A DNA stretch of 64,000 nucleotides from DASYKT01 sp963718105. GTDB taxonomy: Bacteria > Acidobacteriota > Blastocatellia > Pyrinomonadales > Pyrinomonadaceae. Made by a program: the position numbers and the translations under genes. Under the pieces are notes generated by a model that was not told the DNA's origin, ran no database searches, and saw only the letters and a program-made list of their open reading frames with translations. Position 1 is the first letter of the stretch, and every line of letters starts with the position of its first letter. Below are positions 19,264 through 27,513 of this stretch, in pieces. Location: positions 4,526,001 to 4,590,000 of the forward strand of contig OY970352.1 of assembly GCA_963718105.1 (NCBI GenBank), written 5' to 3'.

Positions 19264-19362
19264 TGGCGGAGGCGTGTGGGAATCGAACCCACCTGAGCCT
19301 GCTCTCACAGTCTCACAGACGGTTTTGAAGACCGCGCCATTCACCAGAACAGATGCGCCTCC
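19264..19362 (-). tRNA. selC: tRNA-Sec (anticodon UCA)
   Basis: Read on the minus strand, 99 nt including an encoded CCA. The acceptor stem is GGAGGCG with CGCCTCC. The D-stem is six pairs, CTGTTC with GAATGG around a TGGT loop. The anticodon stem GCGGT/ACCGT encloses loop CTTCAAA with TCA, the opal-decoding Sec anticodon. A long variable arm is followed by the T-arm GTGGG TTCGATT CCCAC. The long variable arm and 6-bp D-stem separate it from tRNA-Ser and ordinary tRNAs. The eighth acceptor pair appears to be C-A rather than Watson-Crick. It implies that the organism makes selenoproteins. Confidence 0.93.
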
Positions 19363-19410
19363 CGCTTGTTTGGTTTCATAAAAGTAGATTTGAACTGAAA
19401 TTGTGTCAAG

Positions 19411-19445
19411 CTCGATTTTAGATTGCGGATTTTAGATTTTGGATT
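19411..19445 (+). repeat. Left inverted repeat flanking the four-helix-bundle gene
   Basis: About 35 bp, reading CTCGATTTTAGATTGCGGAT and on to TTTTGGATT. It is a near-perfect reverse complement of 19830-19865. The pair encloses the four-helix-bundle gene like terminal inverted repeats. Confidence 0.8.
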
Positions 19446-19480
19446 ATAATCGGGAATAATTTTTCGTAATAGCTCCCACT

Positions 19481-19870
19481 ATGAACGAACAAGAATTTAA
19501 ATACAGGATCAAGAATCTTGCCTTGCGAACAATTCGCCTGGTCGAATCTCTCCCTTTAAATACGTCTACAAACATCTTAGGTAAACAACTTTTACGCTCG
19601 GCTACTTCGGTGGGAGCAAATTATCGTGCCGCTTGCCGGGCAAAATCCATCGCGGACATGATAAACAAATTGAGCATCGTCGAAGAGGAAGCCGATGAAA
19701 GCATGCATTGGTTGGAATTACTTATCGAGGCCGGTCTCGTAAAAGAAGAAAGACTCGCGGAATTGAAAAAAGACTTCGACGAAATCGTAGCAATGATCGT
19801 TGCATCGATCAAGACCTTAAGATCAAAGAAATCCAAAATCCAAGATCACAAATCTAAAATCGAAGCATGA
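19481..19870 (+). CDS. Four-helix-bundle protein (23S rRNA intervening-sequence protein family)
   Basis: 129 aa, all-helical, with family signatures FKYRIKNLALRTIRLVESLP, LLRSATSVGANYRAACRAKS, EEADESMHWLELLIEAGLV and a final long helix. The family (IVP, related to Avd of diversity-generating retroelements) is found inside 23S rRNA genes or as free-standing genes, often near short repeats. The gene is bracketed by about 35-bp inverted repeats (19411-19445 and 19830-19865), and its last residues SKKSKIQDHKSKIEA are encoded by the right repeat. Its stop overlaps the dprA start (ATGA), so the two may be translationally coupled. No reverse transcriptase or variable repeat is nearby. Confidence 0.9.
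   Translation: MNEQEFKYRIKNLALRTIRLVESLPLNTSTNILGKQLLRSATSVGANYRAACRAKSIADMINKLSIVEEEADESMHWLELLIEAGLVKEERLAELKKDFDEIVAMIVASIKTLRSKKSKIQDHKSKIEA
19830..19865 (-). repeat. Right inverted repeat of the four-helix-bundle unit
   Basis: About 36 bp, reading AATCCAAAATCCAAGATCAC and on to CTAAAATCGAAG. It mirrors 19411-19445 with a few mismatches and one extra base. It lies inside the 3' end of the coding region and stops one base before the dprA ATG. Confidence 0.8.
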
Positions 19871-21015
19871 AAACATGGATCTCTCTCAACATGACTCCCG
19901 GTGTCGGGCCGCGTGTAGCAACGAAGTTACTCGAGCGTTTTGGCTCGGCGGAGGCCGTTTTTGGAGCGCGGCGCAGCGAGCTTGAATCTCTGCGTCTGCG
20001 GCCGGAAACGGTTGAAAGCATCATCAGAAAAGAGTTTCACGATAAGGCCGCCGAAGAGCTGGACACGCTGCGTGAGATGGGCGGCGATGTGCTGGTGCTC
20101 GATGATGGAACGTACCCGGCGCTACTGCGCGAAACGGCAGACCCGCCGATAGTTTTATACGTAAAAGGCGCGTGGCAGGAATGTCTCGAAGCGCCGTGTG
20201 TTGCTATCGTCGGCTCTCGGCGCTGCTCGACATACGGGCAAAACGCGGCCGAAATGCTCAGCAAAGATCTTGCCGTGCGCGGTGTAACGGTGGTGTCCGG
20301 ATTTGCGCGGGGAATAGATGCGGCGGCGCATCGCGGAGCATTAGCTGTGGGGGTAGGAGGCGGCCGGACAGTAGCCGTGATGGGTACCGGCCTGGACATG
20401 ATCTACCCGAAAGAGCACCGCAAACTAGCCGAAGAAATTCTCGGCGGAGGCGGAGCGCTGGTCACGCAATTTCCGCTCGGCACACCGCCGCTCAAAGATA
20501 ATTTTCCTTACCGCAACCGCATCATCAGCGGATTAAGCCTGGGCGTGTTGGTGGTGGAAGCGACCGACCGCAGCGGCTCGCTGATCACGGCGCGCCTGGC
20601 GATGGAACAGAACCGTGAGGTTTATGCCGTGCCGGGAAATATCACGTCGGCGAATTCATACGGTTCTAATTTTTTGATAAAGAGTGCGGGCGCAAAACTC
20701 GTCCAGCAATGGCAGGACGTCGTTGCCGAATTTCCCAAAGAGATCGCTGCGGCAATACTTCCCCCGCCCCTTGATAAGCAGTCGAAAAGCGAGAATGGCG
20801 GCATTCCCGTGCAAGCCGAACTCCGTCCGGTGGACCTGGATAAGGTTGAAGCGCAGGTGTGGTCACTGCTTGCGCCCGACGCCGCTGTGCATATCGATAC
20901 GCTGCTTGAGCAAAGCGGTCTTCCGATCACTGATGTAACCAATGCTTTGGTGGCGATGGAAATGCGCGATCTGATTAGAGCGCTGCCGGGCAGGCATTTT
21001 GCCAAAAAACTTTGA
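19867..21015 (+). CDS. dprA: DNA processing protein DprA
   Basis: 382 aa. DprA binds incoming single-stranded DNA during natural transformation and loads RecA. Domain order: N-terminal helical (SAM-like) region (MTPGVGPRVATKLLERFGSA), the Rossmann-like DprA core (VAIVGSRRCSTYGQNAAEML, SGFARGIDAAAHRGAL, MGTGLDMIYPKEH, YRNRIISGLSLGVLVVEA, SGSLITARLAMEQNREVYAV) and a C-terminal winged helix (VWSLLAPDAAVHIDTLLEQS). Its start overlaps the stop of the four-helix-bundle gene by four bases. Together with the type IV pilus genes at 30-35 kb it suggests, but does not prove, natural competence. Confidence 0.95.
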   Translation: MKTWISLNMTPGVGPRVATKLLERFGSAEAVFGARRSELESLRLRPETVESIIRKEFHDKAAEELDTLREMGGDVLVLDDGTYPALLRETADPPIVLYVKGAWQECLEAPCVAIVGSRRCSTYGQNAAEMLSKDLAVRGVTVVSGFARGIDAAAHRGALAVGVGGGRTVAVMGTGLDMIYPKEHRKLAEEILGGGGALVTQFPLGTPPLKDNFPYRNRIISGLSLGVLVVEATDRSGSLITARLAMEQNREVYAVPGNITSANSYGSNFLIKSAGAKLVQQWQDVVAEFPKEIAAAILPPPLDKQSKSENGGIPVQAELRPVDLDKVEAQVWSLLAPDAAVHIDTLLEQSGLPITDVTNALVAMEMRDLIRALPGRHFAKKL

Positions 21016-21070
21016 TCGACAATGAAATTAAAAGGCGGCGGACGGTAAGGCCGCCCGCTAACCGGTTTTC

Positions 21071-21344
21071 TATTTAAAGTAGAGTTTCAGAACAAAGTCG
21101 GCACCGATGGCGCCGCCCGGCCCGTTTCCAGACCACCAGACATCGACCCGATAGGCACCCGGCGGTATATCGTGTTTACCGTCTCCCACCTTTTGAAAGA
21201 AGTTCGACGCAAGTGTATCGGCGTCGTATTCCGCTGATAAAACACGGCCGAGCCGTTACTCGAACCGTACGGGCGCTCGAAATGTCCGATCATATGCCGC
21301 AGCCCTCCATTTACCGGCGTCAGTGTAACCTGGAAAAGTGTCAA
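21071..21344 (-). pseudogene. Frameshifted, truncated remnant related to the 23652-24344 gene
   Basis: The minus-strand frame ending its homology at about 21250 reads LTLFQVTLTPVNGGLRHMIG then HFERPYGSSNGSA, matching LALFQVSLTPAVAGGMPRHM and HYENPYGTPNGPA of the 23652-24344 protein. After SNGSA a frameshift moves the homology to another frame that ends in a VDVWWSGNGPGGA / DFVLKLYF-type C-terminus at about 21071. The N-terminal two-thirds is missing and no start is present. A short GC-rich segment downstream (GGCGGCGGACGG... at about 21034) also resembles the one beyond the intact gene, so the duplication included 3' flanking DNA. Confidence 0.8.
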
Positions 21345-21429
21345 AAGTCCGACCCGGCGCTGCGGACGGCAGGCGCGAAAAACTTTTTGGCGATCTGAAG
21401 GCTTTGCCGCTTCTTTGGGCCTAAGCCTT

Positions 21430-21891
21430 CTAACTCTCCTTGAGCCGGGGCGCTTTTACGATCACTTCCAGATCATCGTCTCTTTCAGTATCTTCGGGCA
21501 AGACGATTGAAAGTATTAACCTGCCTTCGTTTTTTAGCTTACCCTTGGTCGGAACGATAAACGTTCCGGAGTTGTCGGAAGGAAAGAGGCTGAAGGTTCC
21601 AAGGAATGTTTTTTCATCCGCCGTTTCGTAATAAACCTCAAACCTCAACGGATGCAATTTAGGATTAGTTACTTTAGCAACCTCTACTTCGACAAATTTA
21701 TAGTTTTGCGGCGACGTGAGATCGCGATCCATCGGCTGGTAAACGGTCCTGGTTTTAAAATTCAAGGTCATTTCCTTGCTGCCCTTTGCCAGATCTACGG
21801 TGCTTGCCGCATTTTTTCCGCCACATGCGTAGCTAAAAAAAACCAAACAAAGTAACAGGCAAACGGCTCCATTTGTTTTAAACGCATGCAT
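21430..21891 (-). CDS. Probable lipoprotein of unknown function
   Basis: Start chosen at 21891 (MHAFKTNGAVCLLLCLVFFS) because AGGAGA lies 6 bases before it. The frame extends to 21906. 153 aa. A lipobox-like Cys follows in FSYACGG. The mature domain is beta-rich: KEMTLNFKTRTVYQPMDRDL, KFVEVEVAKVTNPKLHPLRF, FEVYYETADEKTFLGTFSLF, then NEGRLILSIVLPEDTERDDD. I do not recognise the family. It lies 40 bp after the tyrosinase gene on the same strand and is likely co-transcribed, so it may assist the copper enzyme, though nothing in the sequence shows this. Confidence 0.72.
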   Translation of the reverse strand: MHAFKTNGAVCLLLCLVFFSYACGGKNAASTVDLAKGSKEMTLNFKTRTVYQPMDRDLTSPQNYKFVEVEVAKVTNPKLHPLRFEVYYETADEKTFLGTFSLFPSDNSGTFIVPTKGKLKNEGRLILSIVLPEDTERDDDLEVIVKAPRLKES

Positions 21892-21931
21892 GGTTTTCTC
21901 CTGCATTAAAATTTCCCGGCTTTCTTAGGCC

Positions 21932-23368
21932 TTATTGGGTCTTAACAATTACCGGTGTAATTATTATCTCAAGTTTCTCAAGAATAATCTCAAGATCTTG
22001 TTTGGCAAGCTGCCCTGAAACGGGAACCGCCACTAAATGCACCGAAACCGGCGTTTTATCGGTCAATTCTTGGCTCTGTTTCAATTTTTGCAGCGTGTCG
22101 GTAATATTCACCAGAAAATACGGCTTATGCTCATGCTGCGCGCCCTCGACGTGCGTGCCGAAAAACGCAAAGCTTCCGGCGTAGTGCTGATCGTCGGTAG
22201 ACGTGTTGGCATTGGCGCTCGGCATATTTATGAACACCCTGACAAAGAAGTCGCTGGCGGCCGGCAGTTGAGCAAACTCGATACTGGCGAATATTCTCTC
22301 TTGCTCCTTATTACTATTTATCAGTGCCGTTACGTCGGCCGGTTTCATTTTCGTGGTCGTGGAAAATGTCCGCTCGGGGCGTAAGGCGGTCTTGTCGGCG
22401 ATCGGGAACCGCTGTTTAACATCGAATTTTACCTCGGCGCCCGCCTTGATCCTTTGCTCCAATTTGACGAACTCTTCCGCCGTGGCCGCTGCCTTGGCCG
22501 CCGCGCTGCCGATAGCGCTGCTTTCAAATTGATAGCTGATCAAAGGCATTAACGTGGTCGCGCCCGCGGTCACGTTCACGGGATTTCCCGTCGCATCGAC
22601 AAAGTGATTCCACGAAGTGTTGGCCCAGGCGGCATCGTTGGTGGTGTTATTGCCGAGATCGGTATTCCATTTGTACCAGCAATAATCGATCATATTATGA
22701 TGCGTCCAGAATAGCGGATCTCCGGCCGAGCCGGTGCTTCCCATGGTACCGCCGATAGCCGTGTGGCCGGTGTTATGCGGCGAGCCTTCGAGCTGCGTGC
22801 TGAAGGTAAAGAAATTAGAGTCACTAAAGATCGTATCCAGGTTAGACGTGGAAAAGGCCGGATTGCCCGCCACGGTCGTATTCGTCCGAGCCATAAAAAG
22901 AGGACTGGCCGGATCGGTTAAAGCGGTATGAAGCACCGGATCCTGGTTCCAGTTCCAGTAGGGCAATCCGAAATTTTTGTTACCGGTCAATTCCTGGCAT
23001 ATTCTTTCAAAATAAACCAAATAGGCCCGGTGCCAGGAGAAAAAGTGGTTAGTACCGTGTTGGCAAAAATTAAAACCCCCGGCGATGGTGCCGTGTATCG
23101 CGGCCTGATTGGCATAACTCCGCGGGTCGCCGGCCGGCAGCGCTTTCATAAGCGTTACGGCCTGCTTGTAGGTGGCTATATCTGCGTCCACTTCCGGTGA
23201 GCCGGTCCGCAGCCGCCGCCGGGTAGGCCGGTTTTGAACTTGCTGGCAAAATTTTTCGCAGCCTCCGAGCATTCCCATTATTAAGGTCATGCTGACAAAA
23301 CCGACGCCTTTGACGAAAGCCCTTCTGCTTACATTTCCTGTATCTTTTGTTGAGAGTAGATCTTCCAT
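21932..23368 (-). CDS. Tyrosinase-family (polyphenol oxidase-like) type 3 copper protein, Tat-exported
   Basis: 478 aa. The N-terminus has a twin-arginine motif (SRRAFVKG) and hydrophobic stretch with a possible lipobox (GMLGGC), so the folded copper enzyme is probably exported by Tat. CuA ligands lie in AAIHGTIAGGFNFCQHGTNH and FSWHRAYLVYFER; CQH suggests the Cys-His thioether seen in plant-type enzymes. CuB lies in SPHNTGHTAIGG and DPLFWTHHNMIDYCWYKWN. The C-terminal 160 residues form a beta domain like the shielding or PPO C-terminal domain. It would oxidise phenols or diphenols. AGGAGA precedes the start. Neighbours are a putative lipoprotein downstream and a secreted protein upstream. 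Confidence 0.9.
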   Translation of the reverse strand: MEDLLSTKDTGNVSRRAFVKGVGFVSMTLIMGMLGGCEKFCQQVQNRPTRRRLRTGSPEVDADIATYKQAVTLMKALPAGDPRSYANQAAIHGTIAGGFNFCQHGTNHFFSWHRAYLVYFERICQELTGNKNFGLPYWNWNQDPVLHTALTDPASPLFMARTNTTVAGNPAFSTSNLDTIFSDSNFFTFSTQLEGSPHNTGHTAIGGTMGSTGSAGDPLFWTHHNMIDYCWYKWNTDLGNNTTNDAAWANTSWNHFVDATGNPVNVTAGATTLMPLISYQFESSAIGSAAAKAAATAEEFVKLEQRIKAGAEVKFDVKQRFPIADKTALRPERTFSTTTKMKPADVTALINSNKEQERIFASIEFAQLPAASDFFVRVFINMPSANANTSTDDQHYAGSFAFFGTHVEGAQHEHKPYFLVNITDTLQKLKQSQELTDKTPVSVHLVAVPVSGQLAKQDLEIILEKLEIIITPVIVKTQ

Positions 23369-23651
23369 TCTGGATATTCTCCTTTTTGTAAAGTGGGATA
23401 TGGAAAGCCAAAATTTAAAAAGCAGACAAATTTATCTGGCAGCCTTTATCATTAATGACTTTTACAGGGATTTTGTTTCGCTTTTAAACGAAGAGCGGGA
23501 CTGCAGCGACGTTAGGATCTTTTGCAAGGGATAGTGGGAACAGTGTAGGCGCGATCACGGTGAGAGTCAATAAAATTAATTTGCGGGTAGTATTTTTTAC
23601 GCTGTTTAATTCTGCGGCGGACGGCAGAGGCCGCCCACCGCTATCATTTAT

Positions 23652-24344
23652 CTATCTAAAATAGAGTTTCAAAACAAAGTCCATGGCGAGGGCGCCACCG
23701 GGACCGTTTCCTGCCCACCAGACATCAACGTAGTAATCGCCCGGGGGAAGTTCGTGCGGGCCTGTTCCCACTCTTTGGAAAAAGTTTCCGGCGATCATAT
23801 CGACATCGCGCTCCGCCTCTTCCGCTATGGCCGGGCCATTGGGGGTGCCGTAGGGGTTCTCGTAGTGTCCGACCATATGACGCGGCATGCCGCCGGCTAC
23901 TGCCGGTGTAAGCGAAACCTGGAACAAAGCCAGGGGCGCAACACCGTAAGTTTGCTCGCCGCCGACAATGGCGCTGAAATGAGCATTCAGGCACACGCCC
24001 TCTACGAGCCGTACTTTGGTGGAGAGGACCGGGGTTTTATCGAAACCACCGCCTTCACCGCCGCCCGGGAGGGTGAAATAATCTGCCGGCGTAAACTTCA
24101 GACCTTCGAACGCAACATCGAGTACCCGGCTAACAGGACCGGTACACTCCAGCACTTCGGGCGCCGGCGCCGGGATAGGCGCAGACGCTTTTGATGTTTT
24201 GCCGCTCTTAGCTTCCGCTTTAGCCTTATCGACAGCTTCCTTCGGAATGAACTGACCTTGAGCAAACACCGTGTGGACGGAGCTCGTTAAAACCATAGCC
24301 GCGATCAGGCCAAGCAACGAAAATACATTTCTACTGTGTTTCAT
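23652..24344 (-). CDS. Secreted protein of unknown function in the tyrosinase locus
   Basis: 230 aa with a signal peptide (VFSLLGLIAAMVLTSSVHTV, cleavage near FAQ). A Lys/Ala/Pro linker follows, then a beta-rich domain with two Cys (VLECTGPVSRVLDVAFEGLK, EGVCLNAHFSAIVGGEQTYG). It ends with PPGDYYVDVWWAGNGPGGAL and DFVLKLYFR. The C-terminal pattern (a polar beta strand, GNGPGG loop) resembles a small jelly-roll, but I cannot name a family. A decayed second copy lies at 21071-21344 on the other side of the tyrosinase gene, so this family has duplicated around the locus. Confidence 0.75.
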   Translation of the reverse strand: MKHSRNVFSLLGLIAAMVLTSSVHTVFAQGQFIPKEAVDKAKAEAKSGKTSKASAPIPAPAPEVLECTGPVSRVLDVAFEGLKFTPADYFTLPGGGEGGGFDKTPVLSTKVRLVEGVCLNAHFSAIVGGEQTYGVAPLALFQVSLTPAVAGGMPRHMVGHYENPYGTPNGPAIAEEAERDVDMIAGNFFQRVGTGPHELPPGDYYVDVWWAGNGPGGALAMDFVLKLYFR

Positions 24345-24833
24345 TGTAAATTTAAATCCTTCCTGCAGTGACCAATTACAGGGATGCGGTACCGCGTCAG
24401 TGTGGTAAGACGCTATGGGAAAAGCCGGCAGAACTTGCGTCTGGGAGATTGTGACGGCTTCAGAGTACGGGGTTCTCTAATAGGAAATGACTCATTTCGC
24501 TAAACGTTACATCGCTAACAAAGATAGATGCGCCGCCCGCGAAAAAAAATGCCGTTTTCGTTCATTTTGACCTAAAAATTCCTTTAAAACGCGCCGGAAG
24601 TGGATTAATATAAGAAAAGATTTTGCGTTTTTACCCTTTGTTTATAGGTGTAAAACGAATTTTATCTGATGACATAAAAAGAGTTGTTGACATAAACCGG
24701 GGAAAAATTAGATAATCATAAAAGCGTTCCCTTCGCCAGGGGGGAATTGACACTACGAACTAGACATATCTTATTTGAGCCAACCTAATTTTACCCCCCA
24801 ACCGGGTTTGTATCTTTAACGGAGGATTTCATT
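24345..24833. other. Intergenic region upstream of the GAF-like gene
   Basis: 489 bp between divergent genes. The right half is AT-rich and holds the promoter at 24687-24716 and the RBS GGAGGA at about 24821. I see no RNA gene or repeat in the left half. Confidence 0.6.
24687..24716 (+). promoter_or_regulatory. Probable sigma-70 promoter for the GAF-like gene
   Basis: TTGACA at 24687-24692 and GATAAT at 24711-24716, spacer 18 bp. It lies 118 bp upstream of the GTG start at 24834, leaving a leader of about 110 nt. Confidence 0.6.
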
Positions 24834-26615
24834 GTGAACAGTGAAGAAATTGAAGTCAGCTTGAAAGCCGAATTCGAAAGCTATCTGAAAGAAGTAACAG
24901 AGGGCTTTAAGGAAAAACTATCTCAGCTTCAAGCAAAGATCGATGAAGAGATCGACCGGCATAAAGAAGAATTCGCCAAAGTTTTCAGCGAAGCTGGCGA
25001 ACATTTTGATGCCCGTGGTGCGGTAAAACCCGCATTTGCCGATATCGTCGCCGAGCATTTAAAGTTGGCGCGTGACGAAGGCGCGCAGATCTCTGCCAAT
25101 GCTTTTGCCGAAGCGGAAAAGTATGAAAAAGAGCACGCCCAGCCGGTAGAAGCCGCGCCCGTCATGACGGGCAGTATGTCCGGCCTGCGCGACGCTATCA
25201 GAGACGTCAGCGAAAAAGGATCTCAGGTCGAAATCCTCAAGGCATTGATCGGCCATGCGGCCGAATTTGCTCCGCGCGGTGCGTTTTTCGTTCTCAAGAA
25301 CGAACGCTTTGGCGGCTGGAGAACTTTCGGTACATCCGATGAGGCTGACGAAGCGGTCAAGCATGTTTCTTTTTCAATTTCCGACCCGAGCGTCATTAAT
25401 GAAGCCGTTAAAGACAATGCGGTCAAAGAATCTTCATTTGGCGAATATGCCGAAGACAATGAATTTTTGAGCCTGGTCGAGTTTGGCGAACCGGAAAAGA
25501 TGTACGCGGTGCCGCTCGTGGTACGCGGACGCAGTGTCGCGGTCCTTTACGCCGATTCAGGCGTGGAAAATAAACCGGTAAACGTAGATGCGCTGGATAC
25601 GCTGGTGCAAGTTGCCAGCCTGCGTGTCGAATTGCTGGCCTCGCTTAAAGGCACAACCGAACCGGCCCCTGAAACTGCAGAAACCGCTGCTCCGGCCGAA
25701 GAGCCTGCTTACACGGCAGAGACTCCGCAGTACGAAGAAGCGCATTCATACGAAGAGGTCCATGAAGAAGAACCGGTAGATCAGTACCAGGCCGTGGAAC
25801 CCGAAGTTTATGCGGCCCCGATCGAGCAGCCGGTCGAAACTTTTTACGAAGAAACTCCGGCGCCTTCCATGGAAGCCGAAGAAGCGGTCGAGGAAGTAGA
25901 AGAAGCGCCGCAGGCCGAATGGCAGCCGGTAAGCGATTCATTCGAAGTGAGTGAAGAGCCGGCCGTAGAAGTTGCCGAAGTGGAAGAAGCTGCTTCAACC
26001 AACGGTTACGACTTCCAGACGGATTACAAGGAAGACCCGGTACCGGAATTCGAAACTCAGAAGTTTGAGCCGCAGAAATTTGAGCCCCAGAAATTTGAGG
26101 TTGAACCGAGCTACGAAGCTTCTCCGGCACCGTCCTTTGAAGGTTTTGCTCCCGTTACGGAAGCTCCTTCGTTCGGCAAGGAAGCCTCTTTTGAATCATT
26201 CAAGGCCGAGCCTTCGGTCGACAGCATGATGCCCACGGAAACAGCGGTCACGACCGAGGTCGTCCAACCGGTGTCAACCCCGGTGCGCAGCCGCCTCAGT
26301 GAACGCAACGTCGATCTTCCGATCGAAGTAAGCGACGAAGAACGCCGTCTGCATAACGATGCGCGCCGTTTTGCCCGCCTGCTGGTTTCGGAGATCAAAC
26401 TTTATAACGAGCAGAAGGTTAAAGAAGGCCGTGAGAATGGCGATATCTACAACCGTCTGCAGGAAGCGGTCGACCGTTCGCGTGAGATGTATGACAAACG
26501 CGTACAGCCCGCCGTGGCCGGACGTTTCGATTACTTCCACTATGAGCTGGTCAATGCTCTGGCGGAAGGCGACGAAGGCAGACTGGGCAGCAATTACCCC
26601 GGCGCCAGCGTCTAA
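24834..26615 (+). CDS. GAF-like domain protein with long acidic Pro/Glu-rich linker
   Basis: 593 aa from a GTG start with RBS GGAGGA. Residues 1-100 are helical and charged, probably coiled coil (EKLSQLQAKIDEEIDRHKEE). Residues about 115-280 look like a GAF domain (VEILKALIGHAAEFAPRGAF, MYAVPLVVRGRSVAVLYADS). Residues 285-480 are a disordered Glu/Pro/Ala tract with a short tandem repeat (QKFEP three times). Residues 500-593 form a helical domain (RRLHNDARRFARLLVSEIKL, YNRLQEAVDRSREMYDKRVQ). No signal peptide, so cytoplasmic. It could be a scaffold or sensor; no enzyme motif is visible. A strong terminator follows. Confidence 0.82.
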   Translation: MNSEEIEVSLKAEFESYLKEVTEGFKEKLSQLQAKIDEEIDRHKEEFAKVFSEAGEHFDARGAVKPAFADIVAEHLKLARDEGAQISANAFAEAEKYEKEHAQPVEAAPVMTGSMSGLRDAIRDVSEKGSQVEILKALIGHAAEFAPRGAFFVLKNERFGGWRTFGTSDEADEAVKHVSFSISDPSVINEAVKDNAVKESSFGEYAEDNEFLSLVEFGEPEKMYAVPLVVRGRSVAVLYADSGVENKPVNVDALDTLVQVASLRVELLASLKGTTEPAPETAETAAPAEEPAYTAETPQYEEAHSYEEVHEEEPVDQYQAVEPEVYAAPIEQPVETFYEETPAPSMEAEEAVEEVEEAPQAEWQPVSDSFEVSEEPAVEVAEVEEAASTNGYDFQTDYKEDPVPEFETQKFEPQKFEPQKFEVEPSYEASPAPSFEGFAPVTEAPSFGKEASFESFKAEPSVDSMMPTETAVTTEVVQPVSTPVRSRLSERNVDLPIEVSDEERRLHNDARRFARLLVSEIKLYNEQKVKEGRENGDIYNRLQEAVDRSREMYDKRVQPAVAGRFDYFHYELVNALAEGDEGRLGSNYPGASV

Positions 26616-26640
26616 ACTTTTATCAGTCAGCTTAGGAACT

Positions 26641-26675
26641 AAAAGCCGTTGGAAGAAATTCCAGCGGCTTTTTGT
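26641..26675 (+). terminator. Intrinsic terminator of the GAF-like gene
   Basis: Stem AAAAGCCGTTGG with CCAGCGGCTTTT around an AAGAAATT loop, followed by a T run. It begins 26 bp after the stop codon at 26615. Confidence 0.9.
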
Positions 26676-26680
26676 TTTAT

Positions 26681-26814
26681 GGAGCGCCGAATTCATTCGG
26701 CACGAGTCTAGAGTTATGCTTGGGCATGAACTGGGTGGCTAACCCCAGTCACTGAGTTCCCGGTCCGACACCCGAACGCTTGCGCGTCCGTTACCGAATG
26801 AATTCGGCGCTCCT
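26681..26814. repeat. Family 1 palindromic repeat with perfect 20-bp ends
   Basis: 134 bp. GGAGCGCCGAATTCATTCGG at 26681-26700 is exactly complementary to 26795-26814, and each arm is itself a hairpin (CCGAAT/ATTCGG). It lies between a terminator and queE, 45 bp upstream of the queE GTG. Confidence 0.88.
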
Positions 26815-26859
26815 CGCTACGTACTTGTCAAACCGCACGCTCTACCGCAGAATTCTTGT

Positions 26860-27513
26860 GTGAAAAACACTCTGCGGATCACTGAGATGTTTCTCTCTAT
26901 TCAGGGAGAGTCAACGCATGCCGGGCGGACGTGTGCTTTTGTGCGGCTGACCGGCTGCCCGATGCGCTGTGTCTGGTGCGACAGCGAATACACCTTTACC
27001 GGCGGAGAAACAAAAACTTTTGATGAGATCTTTGCGCAGTTGGAAACGTGGAATTGTTCGCTGGTCGAGGTCACCGGCGGCGAACCGCTGGCGCAGAAAA
27101 ATGTGTTTGAATTTATTTCGCTGCTGTGCGGCAAAGGCTATGAGGTCCTGATCGAAACCGGCGGATTTGTCTCTACTGAAAAGGTCGATGAAAGAGCGCA
27201 GATAATTTTGGACGTGAAGTGCCCGACTTCCGGTGAAGCGGAACGTAATCGATGGGAAAATCTCGCGCTGCTGCGTCCGGAAAAAGATGAAGTAAAATTC
27301 GTCATCGCCGATAAAAGCGATTGGGAGTTCACGGCCGACATCGTTAAAAAATACGAACTCGAAAAACACACGCGGGCAATTTTGATCTCGCCCGTTTTTG
27401 GGCAGACCGATCTCTCAGAAGTCGCCGGCTGGATCACCGAAAGCGGATTGCCGGTAAGATTAAATTTGCAATTGCACAAATACATTTGGGGGGCCGATGC
27501 CAGAGGGGTTTGA
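26860..27513 (+). CDS. queE: 7-carboxy-7-deazaguanine synthase QueE
   Basis: 217 aa radical SAM enzyme that converts 6-carboxytetrahydropterin to CDG in preQ0/queuosine synthesis. The cluster motif is in LTGCPMRCVWCDSEYTF (C-x3-C-x2-C, the first Cys in the usual GCP). VEVTGGEPL is the GGEP motif, and the N-terminus EMFLSIQGESTHAGRTCAFV is diagnostic. The start is GTG at 26860 in a frame shared with MKNTLRITEMF. The end overlaps queC by 17 bp, so the two are translated as a unit. queD and folE are not in the window. Confidence 0.95.
   Translation: MKNTLRITEMFLSIQGESTHAGRTCAFVRLTGCPMRCVWCDSEYTFTGGETKTFDEIFAQLETWNCSLVEVTGGEPLAQKNVFEFISLLCGKGYEVLIETGGFVSTEKVDERAQIILDVKCPTSGEAERNRWENLALLRPEKDEVKFVIADKSDWEFTADIVKKYELEKHTRAILISPVFGQTDLSEVAGWITESGLPVRLNLQLHKYIWGADARGV

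Noticed and set aside
19481..19870. Diversity-generating retroelement
   Set aside because: The four-helix-bundle protein is Avd-related, but no reverse transcriptase, template or variable repeat is nearby.
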